A stretch of DNA of 64,000 bases from Glandiceps talaboti (taxonomy: Eukaryota > Hemichordata > Enteropneusta > Spengelidae). Location of the stretch: the NCBI RefSeq assembly GCF_964340395.1, contig NC_135550.1:22870676-22934675 (forward strand). The letters run 5' to 3'. The notes below the pieces were generated by a model. It saw nothing but the letters and a program-made list of their open reading frames with translations, had not been told where the DNA came from and ran no database searches. Positions within the stretch are counted from its first letter, which is position 1. Every line of letters starts with the position of its first letter. The position numbers were made by a program, and so were the translations under genes. Shown piece after piece: positions 51,401 to 62,000 of this stretch.

Positions 51401-53570
51401 ATGATCCCACTGAACAATGTTGTAATGGAGCAGTCTACAATCCTCGTCATAAAATATGCTTTGATGATACTCTCTACGACAAGAGACACACCAGTTTCTG
51501 TCAGAGGAAACCTTTTGACACTAGAACTCATGCCTGCTGTAATAGTGACATCTACTTGGTATCAGATGAATCTGTTGGTTGCTGTGCTGATCAAGAAATC
51601 TACAATACAAGCTCACAAGTCTGCCTGAATGGTTATGTGGTTCCACTTGAGTCTGTTCACTTCTGTAATGGTATACAATATAACAACCAAACCCATCTAT
51701 GTTGTGAAGGACAAATCCATGAAGCAAAAGAACATTTGCAGTGTTGTAATGCCCAGCTGTACAACTCCACAACACATTTCTGTTGTGATGGCCAAACACA
51801 CAATACTACAGCTGAGTCTTGCTGTGCTGGTAAAATCTACGACACAAATTACTTTGGTTGTTGTGGTGGCAAACCCTACCGTAAGCAGAATAAGATGTGT
51901 TGTGCAGGCAGAATACGAACAGTAAAGGATGGAGAGACACAATGCTGTGGTCATAAAAACTACAACTCTGATACACATCTCTGCTGTGGGAAAAGCATCA
52001 GATCAAAATCACCTTCTCGGGAATGCTGTGGCAAAAAGTGGATCAACAAAAGAAAATACACATGCTGTGGAGATCGGCGGTATCGACTACACAAATTATA
52101 CTCCGAGACTGGTAACATAACATGCTGCGGTCAAAGTCTGATTGATCTCAACACACACATATGCTGCCAGAATAAAGCTGCTCCTGCAGTATTTGGCTGC
52201 TGCAACAAGGGGGAACTGTTCAACCAGGAGACTGGACACTGTGAATTCATGACTACGAAGGTGCCCATTCTTGATCAAAGTAATTCTCTTACTGTTTACA
52301 TATTAACCTGATATCATGCACTTCACAAGGAATCACTGTTAAATCTCAACCCTATACCTAAACCAAAGTGATAGCCATAGTTTAAGATTCATCTTTATGT
52401 ACCAGGTAGGATGAGGTTTAAAGTAGTTCAATGGCTAGATGTAAGTCATTGACCCCAACACTCTCACTACATGACTTCAGTTTTTATTGTCCATTTCAAA
52501 TTTGCATTTATACACAGCTACTTCCTGCACCCAATACTTTAGTAGCACCTACTTGTATCTACTGTACTAACACTCTTCACTTACTTGCTACTATTTCATA
52601 ATCAAACTGAAAATTTTTCCACTGCATTACAATCACTTGTCTGATAACCTCTGACCTCTACCTTCATTATCCTGTAGTAAAAATTTTTTTTATATAAGAT
52701 TTATTGAAATGGTGGTGGACATGCTTTAAGATCTCCCCCCCCCCCCAAAATTATTCCAATTGCAAGCAGGTAAAAATCACGACATCTGTTCATTTCAAAT
52801 TTACCATGAGTAACTTCAGTTTCAACTGTGAAAATAACATGCACCAATAATTTTAAATAATGTAATAATTAAATTGTTCTTTGAACATAAATGGAAAATT
52901 TAGTTAAAGCTAACCGCTTTCCTTGGCCAAATAAAAAAACAAAAATTGAAATTAAAGCTAAAATTTTTAAAACATAGGGAAAGCATAAAGTATAGCAATG
53001 GGTAGATTACATTAACTTGCTAGTGACAAAGACAAGTTTAGGATTTTGGATAACTAATATAAATTTTCTATTTTTTTACTTTTAATAGCTGAAACCCATA
53101 AAGAGAATGGAGTTGAAAACCCAGAGGAATGTCCCATTTGTGAGGATGCTGAAGGTTGGGAAAGCAGGGCATGCCATAAACGAATTCTACTGAAGGGTAA
53201 GATCAGATCCAAGTGTGAAACAGACGGCGAACTGGAGATCAAGTTAACCTCAATCATGGACTTGCACGGTTTCACCAACGATGTCGAAGATGACGTAGTA
53301 TTAACGGCCAGTAAGATCAAATTACAACTGCCATCACAATGTAGCACAATGTGTTTTCAGAACATACAAGTTGGAGAGTACTACCTAATAATGAGTACAA
53401 GTCAGGTCAACAATGGTGTAATCAGACTACAGCAGTCTGATATCATCAAACCCTATGCACAGTGGATGAAATCAGTATTGCTTGAAGCAAATCAATCACC
53501 ACAGTGCTTGCATGCTGGCAATGGAACAGAAAGGGACAGTACTGAAGCTGATGTTATACATCTGGCTTGA
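40108..53570 (+). CDS. Galaxin-like secreted protein with about 66 Cys-Cys repeats and a C-terminal netrin-like domain
   Basis: Joined exons: 40108-40171, 42538-42681, 44151-44333, 44946-45190, 45941-46127, 46377-46583, 47582-47806, 48664-48863, 49173-49402, 49715-50022, 50630-52279, 53089-53570. They total 4125 nt and 1374 aa, and all phases agree. The first exon encodes a signal peptide (MAMRCTFLLLTVLG). The body is a long series of short repeats with consensus about CCxGxxYNxxTxxCC, the dicysteine repeat that defines galaxin, first described from coral skeleton matrix. N-glycosylation sequons are frequent. The last exon encodes about 160 residues with spaced cysteines and a beta-rich pattern (ACHKRILLKGKIRSKC, VGEYYLIMSTSQ, a late QCLH) that resembles NTR/netrin-like domains; this assignment is by eye. 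Likely a disulfide-rich extracellular matrix protein; a biomineral role is only by analogy. Other features: six paired single-Cys losses, a very large exon 11, and a splice-donor minisatellite in intron 6. Confidence 0.9.
40198..40229. repeat. (TTTG)n microsatellite in intron 1
   Basis: Eight TTTG units about 25 bp downstream of the exon 1b donor. Confidence 0.95.
42538..42681 (+). CDS. Galaxin-like gene exon 2
   Basis: Acceptor TTTTTACAG, donor TGCT|GTAAGT. Encodes the mature N-terminus (GAVATPVLCDDYEEEC), then the first Cys-Cys repeat (EEACCGGVVYG). Confidence 0.93.
43413..43491. repeat. (CACT)n-(GCAT)n-(CA)n compound repeat in intron 2
   Basis: Three short tandem motifs in succession. 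Confidence 0.93.
44151..44333 (+). CDS. Galaxin-like gene exon 3
   Basis: Acceptor GATTACAG, donor GTTG|GTACGT. Encodes repeats CCGTGVYNVTTHTCCGKE, LECCHRPYH and FYNPNTHQCC. Confidence 0.95.
44946..45190 (+). CDS. Galaxin-like gene exon 4
   Basis: Acceptor CTTGCAG, donor GAG|GTACGT in phase 0. Encodes six Cys-Cys repeats from GCCGSEVYD to EQLCCQE. Confidence 0.95.
45205..45494 (+). mobile_element. 3' end of an L2/CR1-type non-LTR retrotransposon
   Basis: This frame encodes the characteristic C-terminus of the reverse transcriptase ORF of CR1/L2-group elements: YGGRSFSYVVPKLWNSLP and SLDWFKTKLKTYLF, then TAG at 45409-45411. A short 3' UTR follows, and the copy ends in a (TTGA)n tract at 45462-45494, the usual 3' tail for this group. 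The copy is 5'-truncated. It starts about 15 bp after the exon 4 splice donor, in the sense orientation of the host gene. Confidence 0.9.
45667..45702. repeat. Poly-T tract
   Basis: About 35 bp of T with a single GC interruption, inside intron 4. Confidence 0.95.
45941..46127 (+). CDS. Galaxin-like gene exon 5
   Basis: Acceptor CATTACAG, donor GTTG|GTAAGT. Encodes four Cys-Cys repeats (GCCGTHKYDLTTDICCDGQ, TECCEKHSYNPQIETCC). Confidence 0.95.
46377..46583 (+). CDS. Galaxin-like gene exon 6
   Basis: Acceptor TTCTTTAG, donor TTCAG|GTAAGT in phase 1. Encodes repeats from GRCCQGVAYNPHTSSCC to GIWCCGS. The last 30 nt or so of this exon plus the donor are the seed of the minisatellite that follows. 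Confidence 0.94.
46550..47476 (+). repeat. Minisatellite of exon 6 end plus 5' splice site, about 21 copies
   Basis: Tandem units of roughly 38-50 bp (45 bp in the most regular part), each containing GTGTTGTGG(T/A)TCAG|GTAAG and then TTGTATAACATACA or CTGCATTACAGACACAGTGG. By eye I count 21 GTAAG donors: the true exon 6 donor, 19 further CAG|GTAAG and a final CGG|GTAAG. Higher-order alternation of unit types is visible around 46900-47100. Reading through the array from exon 6 reaches a stop codon at about 46637-46639. Confidence 0.95.
47582..47806 (+). CDS. Galaxin-like gene exon 7
   Basis: Acceptor TGTTGCAG, donor GATG|GTGAGT. Encodes YNTDTEICCQGHKYN, VACCGTNTYKPHTQICC, an unusual Cys triplet (DSCCCDN) with a lone Cys (DGCKPY), and ALCCDG. 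Confidence 0.94.
48664..48863 (+). CDS. Galaxin-like gene exon 8
   Basis: Acceptor CAACCAG, donor GAG|GTAAAA, phase 0. An acidic segment with one full motif (TECCAND), then the paired single-Cys repeats LCMDN and ICPQYN. Confidence 0.9.
49173..49402 (+). CDS. Galaxin-like gene exon 9
   Basis: Acceptor TTTTAATAG, donor CAGG|GTAAAT, phase 2. Starts with single-Cys repeats VCTDG and RCGGHYY, then KICCNGVLYN, RRCCQPS and QTCCDGE. Confidence 0.93.
49715..50022 (+). CDS. Galaxin-like gene exon 10
   Basis: Acceptor TTTTCCAG, donor ACAG|GTATGC. Encodes GCCNWNAYD, the pair RCLHH/VCGSTLFD, and then NCCPNGE, TCCGDNIYN, ECCGIH and HICCKND. Confidence 0.94.
50330..50545. repeat. C-rich degenerate repeat in intron 10
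   Basis: About 215 bp of CCCATACCCCAAACCAT-like units with almost no G, ending about 85 bp before the exon 11 acceptor. Confidence 0.8.
50630..52279 (+). CDS. Galaxin-like gene exon 11 (1650 nt, about 32 Cys-Cys motifs)
   Basis: Acceptor ACCATAG, donor CAAA|GTAATT, phase 1. One very large exon holds about half of all the repeats, while exons 2-10 carry roughly one to six each. It includes single-Cys pairs ICMGS/VCGDK, ICFDD/FCQRK and VCLNG/FCNGI. Confidence 0.95.
53089..53570 (+). CDS. Galaxin-like gene exon 12, netrin-like (NTR) C-terminal domain
   Basis: Acceptor TTTTAATAG joined to A|CT. Encodes a Glu-rich linker (ETHKENGVENPEE), then about 130 residues with conserved-looking Cys (CPIC, RAC, KCE, QCSTMCF, QCLH) and hydrophobic strands. 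The pattern agrees with NTR modules of netrins, TIMPs and complement C3/C4/C5. It ends DVIHLA, then TGA at 53568. Confidence 0.88.
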
Positions 53571-56500
53571 TACCAGTATGATTTAATTGTTTTATTTCAT
53601 ATGTGAAACTGATAGAAATCTGTGTAAATTAAGAAGAAACTGAATCCATTTCAACTGGCCATGGTAAGACATTACTTTGATATGTATGGAACACAATGTA
53701 TTGTTGTTTCATAGTTTAACAAAATGAACTGAAAACATACTTAATCTAGTAATGTACACCATATATGGCTAATATTTAAATTTCAGATTCTACAGTTAAG
53801 GTTGGCTACAACTACTTCATACTTACCAATGCATAACACTTATCATAGATGAGTTATTTGATTGATTGATTGATTGATCGATCAATTGATTGATTTTTGA
53901 TTGATTGATTGATTGGTTGATATTGATTGATTGATTGATAACAAGTGCAACCTTAAGTTGTCATAACTATATGTTTACCATATAATGTCTACCACTGGCC
54001 AGTTTGAACCTTCAGAAAATTCCTTGTACTTAAATCAAAACTTAAAAAAAACACAGATTTCATAAGTTTAAACAGATGTTATACATCAATGTCCAGTAGA
54101 CAAACTGGCATCTCCTCATATTTTTTGAGTTATTACGAAACCATGCATGTTTATGCATCAGAAATTATAGTAGTGCATGTGCACAAACATATAGTAAACT
54201 AATACTTGTTCACCTTGTGACGCATGGCAGTTGTTGAAGTAACAGAGCCTAAATTATAGGGCTAACAAGCCATCAGAAATGCTGATTTATAGAAATCTAA
54301 TATTGTATACTGCTTCTCAGGTAACCGACAAACTCCTCCACTGGGCTACAATGCCCGCACAATTTGTGGATGTTCTTATTTTTTCAGATATCAAAGCAAT
54401 GATGACAAACTATTTAGTTTCCTTGTAATCTTATCAATCTAAGTAATTCTCTGTCCTATCCTGTATAACACCATGCAGTTTACTTAATATCAACATTAAC
54501 AATGCATGATTTTTTTTTTTTTTAAATTTATGATAATTCCTTGTGTCATTGAGTCAGGGTTATTGTCATGTGATATGACTACCATATCTCAAGGCTTGAT
54601 AAAAATCCCATTTAGACTAGTAAATATTAGCTAATACTCTCCAACTGATAGACTTCTATACACTTGTATGTTAAACATATACACATGTAGATATTAGCGT
54701 TTCCAATTATGCTGCATGTATTTAAGTAGAGGCTTATGTTATATTAGAATCTTTTATAAATTAGTATAAAGACAAAGTTATAGCATTCATATATTTATCT
54801 ATTCAAGGTTTGTTATTTGTGTGTTGTGTAGATTTATATGAGAATTAATCAGTATTTTGAAGTATCAAGATATAAGCTTTTTAAAGAAATATCAGATGGC
54901 CTTTAATTTTTTTTTTACAGTATTTATGGAAATTTGTGTGATTGTCAATTGTTGTAAGTCCTACACATAATAGATTTAATAACTGTAAATGTTGTTGGTG
55001 CTGTATATCTATCATTACAATGGATTGTCACTAGTATTCCCTCGAATAAGAAGCAATATTTTCTATTGTGGGTTAATATTGATAAGCTGTGTTTTCATAT
55101 GAGTCATCAGAAAGTAATTATAAGGGATAGGGCATTACAAGAACAATTGCTGTGTGTCAAAAATGGGTCAAATTGGGCTCACTGGGTGTTACTAACAATA
55201 CCAGTAGCCACATTGCCACACAGGCATCCTATTTTTGGATGTATCCTGTTCATACTGTACTATAGGTAAAAATGGTGCTAAGGATAAGATAAGATGTGAT
55301 GTGATTTTTTGAAAACTCTAACTGATTAACTGTTCAAAAATATCACATAAAAGTGATAATTTATACCATTCATTGTTGTGGAAGATTTTTGGCAAAAGTT
55401 TCCTTCCATATAAGAAAATGAAATTGTTAAACTGTTCACTTGATAAAGCTCCTTTCTTGATTATCTACCACATCCACTGAAAGATGTGATACATGGATTA
55501 ACATACAGGAAATATATGGTATAGATGCTGCATTCATTTTATTACACTGACAATCTGGATTTGAAATTTTGTACCCAATCTGAAATATGACTACTTTAGA
55601 GCCCATTGTATTCTGAGATTAATTGTAAGACAACATTTTATAGATGATATATTTTTCTAGAAGTGACACATTTTAATATATATATAGATATATATATATA
55701 TATATATAAGTCTGTATCTTTGGATAGCCCTACCCCCCCCCCCCCCACCAGATTAAATAGTCTGCCTTCCAAACAAAAATGAAAGCAACGTTATTGAAAA
55801 ATAGAGACTACCATATTGATAGTTTTAGCACCTTACAAAACACCGCAGTTTCCTCAAAATCAATATTGTTATGAATATAATGTTATTCTGAAATAGTAGA
55901 CAAGACCTCACTTGTCAAACATTCATGTTATATCATCTGAACCCCATTGGTGACTATAGCTTAAAGAATACCAAAAATTTTATAATCTGATACCATTCTT
56001 AGACTGAACTAATAAAAATATGATCTTTAAGACTTTAATAAATCTATCATGACTTGATTTTAAAATTACATTCCATTATAATATTACAATTAAATGAGAA
56101 ATGTACTTTTTTGATGGATTATTCTGCTTTATCAATATGCTTGAAATATTTCTAGTTTCATGAAATTTAATACAACTGTACTAGATACTTGTAAGCAACC
56201 GATGATTGAGTTATCAACTTGAGACAGTATTAATGTAGTCAGAGATCACGTTATCTAGAACTAGTACTAGTTTATAACAGAGAAATTCAAGAATTTATTT
56301 TGATAAGGAGCACTCCAACAATTTAATATTTTAAGACAATGACTTTTCCATCATAAATTTTCAGATTTTTAATTTTTTTTTTTTAAATTTGCTGTAAAAA
56401 ACCCCAGTTATTCTAAGGTAGACCTACAGTAGCCAGAGAACTTTTATAATTCATTTGATATTTATGTCTACAGTCTATAAGAATATGAGTTATGAAAATA

Positions 56501-57268
56501 TACCAAGATTAGGATGCTAGTCTTATGGTATAATTGCATGTTGAAGATTGAGCAGATCATATTTAATGATAATACTATGATCATCATTTTTCAAATTCGA
56601 AAAATTCCACAAGCCAGCTGATATATGCAAACAAAATCCTGTTGGTTTTCATACTTAATGATATTCCTGATAGGAATTACATGGCACAAAATTAATTTGC
56701 AAAGGTGAATTCATCTTATTATAAGCATGTGAAGTAGTTTACGTATAGTCAGTGTTTTCACATATTTTTAGAGAAACTAGTCTAGTATTCCCTACGTATT
56801 GTCATGTAAGTGAAATAAAATATTCAGATGTTAAAGATTTATTACTTAAATTGTTTAATTTGAAGAATTCTTCGCAAACATAAGTATATTTTAGAATTAG
56901 GATCAAATGGCAACAGCACTAGAAACAGCATATTGGGAGATTTTTTTTACAAAGTAATACTTTACAGATGATGTATTAGATTTGAAATTGAAAATTTAGA
57001 ACCGAGGATGTATCAAGAATCAAGTTCAATTTTCTTCTGACCTTTTAACTAATGCCAAAAAGTATTAAATATGTAAAGATGTGGATAGTAGGAGGTTCTG
57101 CCTAAAGAAATGTCAACTAACTGTTACCAAGTGTAAGTAGCATGATTGACAGAAAAAAAGGTAAACCTCTGACATTTTTAATGTACATGACTTTCCTTGC
57201 TTTGTTTACCAATAAACCATTTTCTTTTGACTTAATGTTTGATTCCTGAGTGCAGTTTTTTCTTACCT
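53571..57268. other. Convergent intergenic region / 3' UTRs
   Basis: The galaxin-like gene (+) and TFB2M (-) converge here. AATAAA hexamers occur on the plus strand (for instance near 56036 and 57212) but none can be assigned with confidence. It contains a (TGAT)n tract at 53849-53942, (TA)n at 55676-55708 and poly-C at 55733-55747. No coding exon is seen. Confidence 0.55.
53849..53942. repeat. Degenerate (TGAT)n microsatellite
   Basis: TGAT units with a few GATCGATC interruptions; no recognisable retroelement sequence precedes it. Confidence 0.9.
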
Positions 57269-57494
57269 TCAAAACATATATTTTGACCTCGCTGACCAGT
57301 TATTGTTGTCTACTGATGTATCTGTTTCAGCAAAATACTGAGCTTCTTCTTTCAGCCATGAGCCCTCAAAGCCATTAGTTTGGATGATGTCATGCAATAT
57401 CTTGAAGTATTGTTCTCCGGTTACTTCTCCAGTTTTTGTTTTCTCATTGAATCCATACTTTGTTACCACTGACCCATAGCCAGGTACCCATTTC
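57269..57494 (-). CDS. TFB2M last exon
   Basis: I place the acceptor at TTTCACCCAAG|GAAATGG because only this keeps the frame and extends it into WVPGYGSVVTKYGFNEKTK. Encodes YFKILHDIIQTNGFEGSWLK and ends NNWSARSKYMF, then TGA. A donor-like GAAG|GTAAGA right after the stop could mark a 3' UTR intron. Confidence 0.9.
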
Positions 57495-57788
57495 CTTGGG
57501 TGAAATACATAAAAAAAGTGTAGTCACAACAAACACTTGTCACAAAAGTTATCTTGCTTTTCACGGTCACAAAAAGTGTATCTTGAATATGATGTCAGGG
57601 AATCTTACAATATATACTACTGTACCTCACGTTACTCGCAAGGTAGGATTAGTGGGATTGTGTTTGTCTATTTTGTGTATGCCTAACACTCTGCTATACA
57701 GTATCAAGGCACATATATTTAGTTGCACATTAAGGCTATTTGTATGCATATGTGTATGTATGTATGTATGTATGTATGTATGTATGTA

Positions 57789-57841
<53 letters not shown>

Positions 57842-58977
57842 GTGCGTGCGTGCGTGCGTGCGTGCGTGCGTGTGTGTGTGCACATACATGTATGTTATTT
57901 TGGTGTCTACATCATGCCTCACTCATGTTTTCATGTCCATGTTTACTTGTGGTTTATTTCCTAATCGTAGTTACACACATCTGCACCACATTTAGGGCAC
58001 ATTTATCTTACCTATGGTCGGTTTATCAGTATTAAAAGCTGACTGCCCAAACAAATCTAGCTTGTCTGTAATCTATGTTTATACTTACTCCACAGTTTCT
58101 TTCAGCTTAAAACTCCTTTTGGTGAGCAACTGTTTTACCAGGAATAATATTAAATCATAATCAAGTTTGGTCAGGTTGTGACTAAAGAAGTCCCTCCTTG
58201 GTGTGGCTTTTACAAGGTATACATTCTGTATGGGGAAAGTTGAAATCTTAAGTTACATATCAAAATAAACCATCAACATATAAATTGATACACTAATACA
58301 GTAAACCACTGTGGTGACAGATAGAATGCAGTACATAACTATGTATTTATCTGCCATGGAGCAAAACATGCTCGGTGAATGTTTTGGTGTGATACTCCTG
58401 TGTTCAAAAACTGTACTGAGAGTTACTGTCTTTTGATATCACTATGAAGAAACCATCCACTGGTGGTGGTGGTGGTTGTGGTGGTGGTGGTTGTGGTGGA
58501 GGTGGGTGACGAAGGTGGTGGGGGTGGGGGTGATGGAGGGGGTGAAATTTGTCAATTTGATAAAAAAAAAAAATAGAGGACACTTGACAAAATCTCCAGT
58601 TTTTTACCCTGATAAACGATATAAGTTCCTGCACTAGAGTAAAAGTACTTGGTGATATCAGGTACAGAAATATACATGAAATGGAATGAATCACTAACTA
58701 TTTTCAGTAAAACTTGATATCTTCTGGTTCAAACTTACTGGAATTTCAGTATCTTCACTTGGTTGCTCTTCTCCATTCTGTTTACTGTAGACATGCAGAT
58801 TAGGATAAAGTGAAGTCCTTGGTTCCTGTACAAAAAAAAAATAGTGTTATTTTTACATGTTTACACTCAAAATATCACAAATATATCGAAGTCATCTGAA
58901 ATACTTTATACACAAAGCTATAAAGGGCTAACAAAGCTGCATAGGAAAAACAGTTGGTATCTGCCTGCCTGTCTGCA

Positions 58978-59010
<33 letters not shown>

Positions 59011-62000
59011 GTGTGTGTGTGTGTGTGTGCCAGTGTATCTCTCTCTCTCTCCCTGTCTCTGTCTCTCTCCCTCTCTCATATTATTGTATTGTATTTCTAT
59101 GTAGAAAGTAAGGAATCTAGATAGATAGTATGAGAAGTTAAACTCACCACATGCAGTAATTCAATCTCATAACACATATTGTAGAGTACAGTAAGTAACT
59201 GGTAGTATGCTGGCTTTCCTACAGGGCATGGTGGTTGGGTCAACACCTGTGGTACATACATACATACATACAGAATGATATCAATGGAAACTGTGTAACT
59301 GGGACTAAGACTTGTACACAAGTAATGATACAGGTTACACACTCCAGGTCTGAATGTGTTGCTAAATGTCCATGTGAAGAATTGCTCAGTGTTGTTGTAT
59401 GCACAAATATATACAGTCAATGTGCATAAGTGTAGGACGATAGGTTTATGTACAGTTTTACTATATAATCCACATGTAATGAAGTGCATACTGTGACATA
59501 CAACTTTTGAGGTAGTCACAATACTTGATTAATAAATAGAATACACTGGCTCAATTCTACAATATATTCCATTAACTTATGACCATAAGCTAGTGTAGTA
59601 TACATGTATATATACAAATTTAGTACCTGCATGTTAACCATACAAACAGCATTCCTGTACATACCTTGCCAAAATTTGTTCCATTGATATAGAAAATTCA
59701 CCAAATAGCTATTCATATATGCCTCCTTCATGAATAAATCTGCCCTTAAATAATTTTTATTATTTAGATTTGAATCTAACTGTCTTTTGACAAATCCAAT
59801 ATGGCCACCTACTGAATGCAGTGTTGACTTGAAAAAGTAGTGACAGGTGACTTTTTTTATGGCCACGCTACATAGGAACTTGGGCTATACACCCTGAGCA
59901 AAACATTGCTAAATAAGAATAAGACCCCTTCTCATAAAAACATCTATTGTATTGGTCAGTCAACAAAAATAATTCAAGGATTCATAGCATGACATTTCCT
60001 ATGTCCATCCCCTGAGTTTCAAAATCAAGAGACTTTTTCACAAAGTCAAAGTGTTCCCGACCTCATTTGGTTATGTTTATACATGGCAAGGAATCTATCA
60101 CCCTAGTCTACTTTCAGCTTACCTTAAACTCTTTATCACTCAGTATTAAAAAAGTTTCAATTCTTCCAAATTGAAACCATGAGTATCTAGAAATAAGGTT
60201 GTATACATTCCGGAGAAGAAATCTTCGTTCATTTGATCTGTTTGCTAGAACTTGGAAGACTTTAATAACTGGCTCTGAAAAAAAAAATCAGACACTGGTT
60301 TGAACTTCAGTTTAATTTACTGACTGGCAATTTGCTTAGGAAAGCCTGCAGTCATAGCTGTAAATAAAATGGTATGTAGTTAGCACAGATACCAAGACCA
60401 GGTTGGAAAGTTAGGAAATGTGTAACATTTTTGTTATCAACTGTTACATTTTCACTGTAACATTTTCATAAAATGTTCAATTCTTTAACAAATACTTATT
60501 TGTTTTGAATAAGCATAGGGTTCTTTGTCAAGTCTTCTTTTGTGTGCATCTCACATGCAGGCTGCTCTTGTATTCTACTTGTCACAAGGATGCAACAATC
60601 TTGGATTCTAACACAAAGATTATTTTGCTGGAGTTGATGATGTCATTGTGTACTAATCTACATTCAAGCCTAAACTAGTGAAAAAAACTTTTGAATAGCC
60701 CATTGTAGTACACCACTGATCACACATCAGCAAAAATTTGGAATTTGCTTTCAAGAAATTATTTTGACTGTGAGTAGAAATCATAAACTGGAGAGAAACT
60801 GTATTGAATCATTTAGCAGCAATTGAATTTTTTCAGGGAAAGAGTGCACCTACCTGAGTCCCACGATGCAGGTTTGACATTAATTGAATGAAATAACTCT
60901 TTGGATGGTCTAGCTGGTAGTATAATGTCTCCTTCTCCTATTGGGTCTAGACGTGTAACATCTCCATAGATTACCTGTAATCTACCTGGATACAGCTTGG
61001 ATAATTCTTCAGTAAAGGGAAGAAAGATTTGATGATTCTCGAGTGCAACTACTTGCGGGGCTCCTCTTTTCAACAACTCTTCTGTAACAATTCCTGGTCC
61101 TGTAGATAACACAAGTATATGGTTTTAGAGAAAAATATGGACCAAAATGGAAAGTAGTATAAATTAGGATGTATACTTTACACTCTATCATATCTGCTTA
61201 GTCATTTGACATAACTTACATGAATTTGTGTATCACATACAGTAAGGTTATACCAAGATGTTGTAAGTCTGGCATGGATGTACTTTTAGCTGAATATTGC
61301 TGTCAAATATCTGTTTTGCCAGAAAATTGACAGACTCATTTACATCCACCTCAACAATAGTCAAAAGGTCTTTTACTGGCAAAGCAATTATCATGTGACT
61401 TCTAAATACTTGTAAACAAAGACCGATGAAGAATCTTACAACAGGTCACAAAGTCCTGTAGAGTGACTACTCTTTGAATGTTTATATACAGTATTGTATC
61501 ATGTTAATAAGTTTTCAGCTAAATTCTATCAAGGCAGACTAAAAGGTTAGTCTTTGTAAGCACTCCCTAAGACCCTTATTTGGTCATGTGTTAGCAAGCG
61601 AACAATAACAATTACAACAATGAATCAGCCAGTCTACTATCATGATAGCTTAGGTTCAAGTCATTTTATAACTGGAAATTGTTAGTTATCAACTAATGAG
61701 AAAACAACTAAAACACTTTTTACCTGGAAATGCTTCAAGTATGTGAGACTTTTCATTTACAAGTGATCCATTTGGCCATATCTTGTCAATCATAGTACTT
61801 GCCACCTCCCTATCAAGTATATAACATTGCTTCACAAGTTTCCGTTTGGTAGATAGAAGAGAGTATTTTGAAATCAGAGTGTCTAAGTTTTCTCTGTCTT
61901 CAAAGTTATACTTAATTTTTTTAATTGTTTTCCTCTTCTTATTAGAGCTAGTAGCCATACATCTATGCTCACTCTGTGTAAGTCTGTGTTTTTGTACAAG

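Noticed and set aside
53849-53942. (TGAT)n tract as the tail of a second L2/CR1 element
   Set aside because: The preceding sequence has none of the reverse-transcriptase C-terminal motifs seen at 45205-45411.
57444-57470. Acceptor GGGTCAG|TGGTAAC for the last TFB2M exon
   Set aside because: It gives the wrong phase and an early stop; the upstream acceptor CCCAAG|GAAATGG keeps the frame and adds sequence fitting the family.
57719-57995. Overlapping Cys/Val and His/Thr ORFs, including a 191-codon frame
   Set aside because: Driven by (TATG)n-(GT)n repeats inside the last TFB2M intron.
59516-59866. 116-codon minus-strand ORF in a TFB2M intron
   Set aside because: No recognisable domain, and it lies inside an intron whose flanking exons join in frame without it; probably chance.
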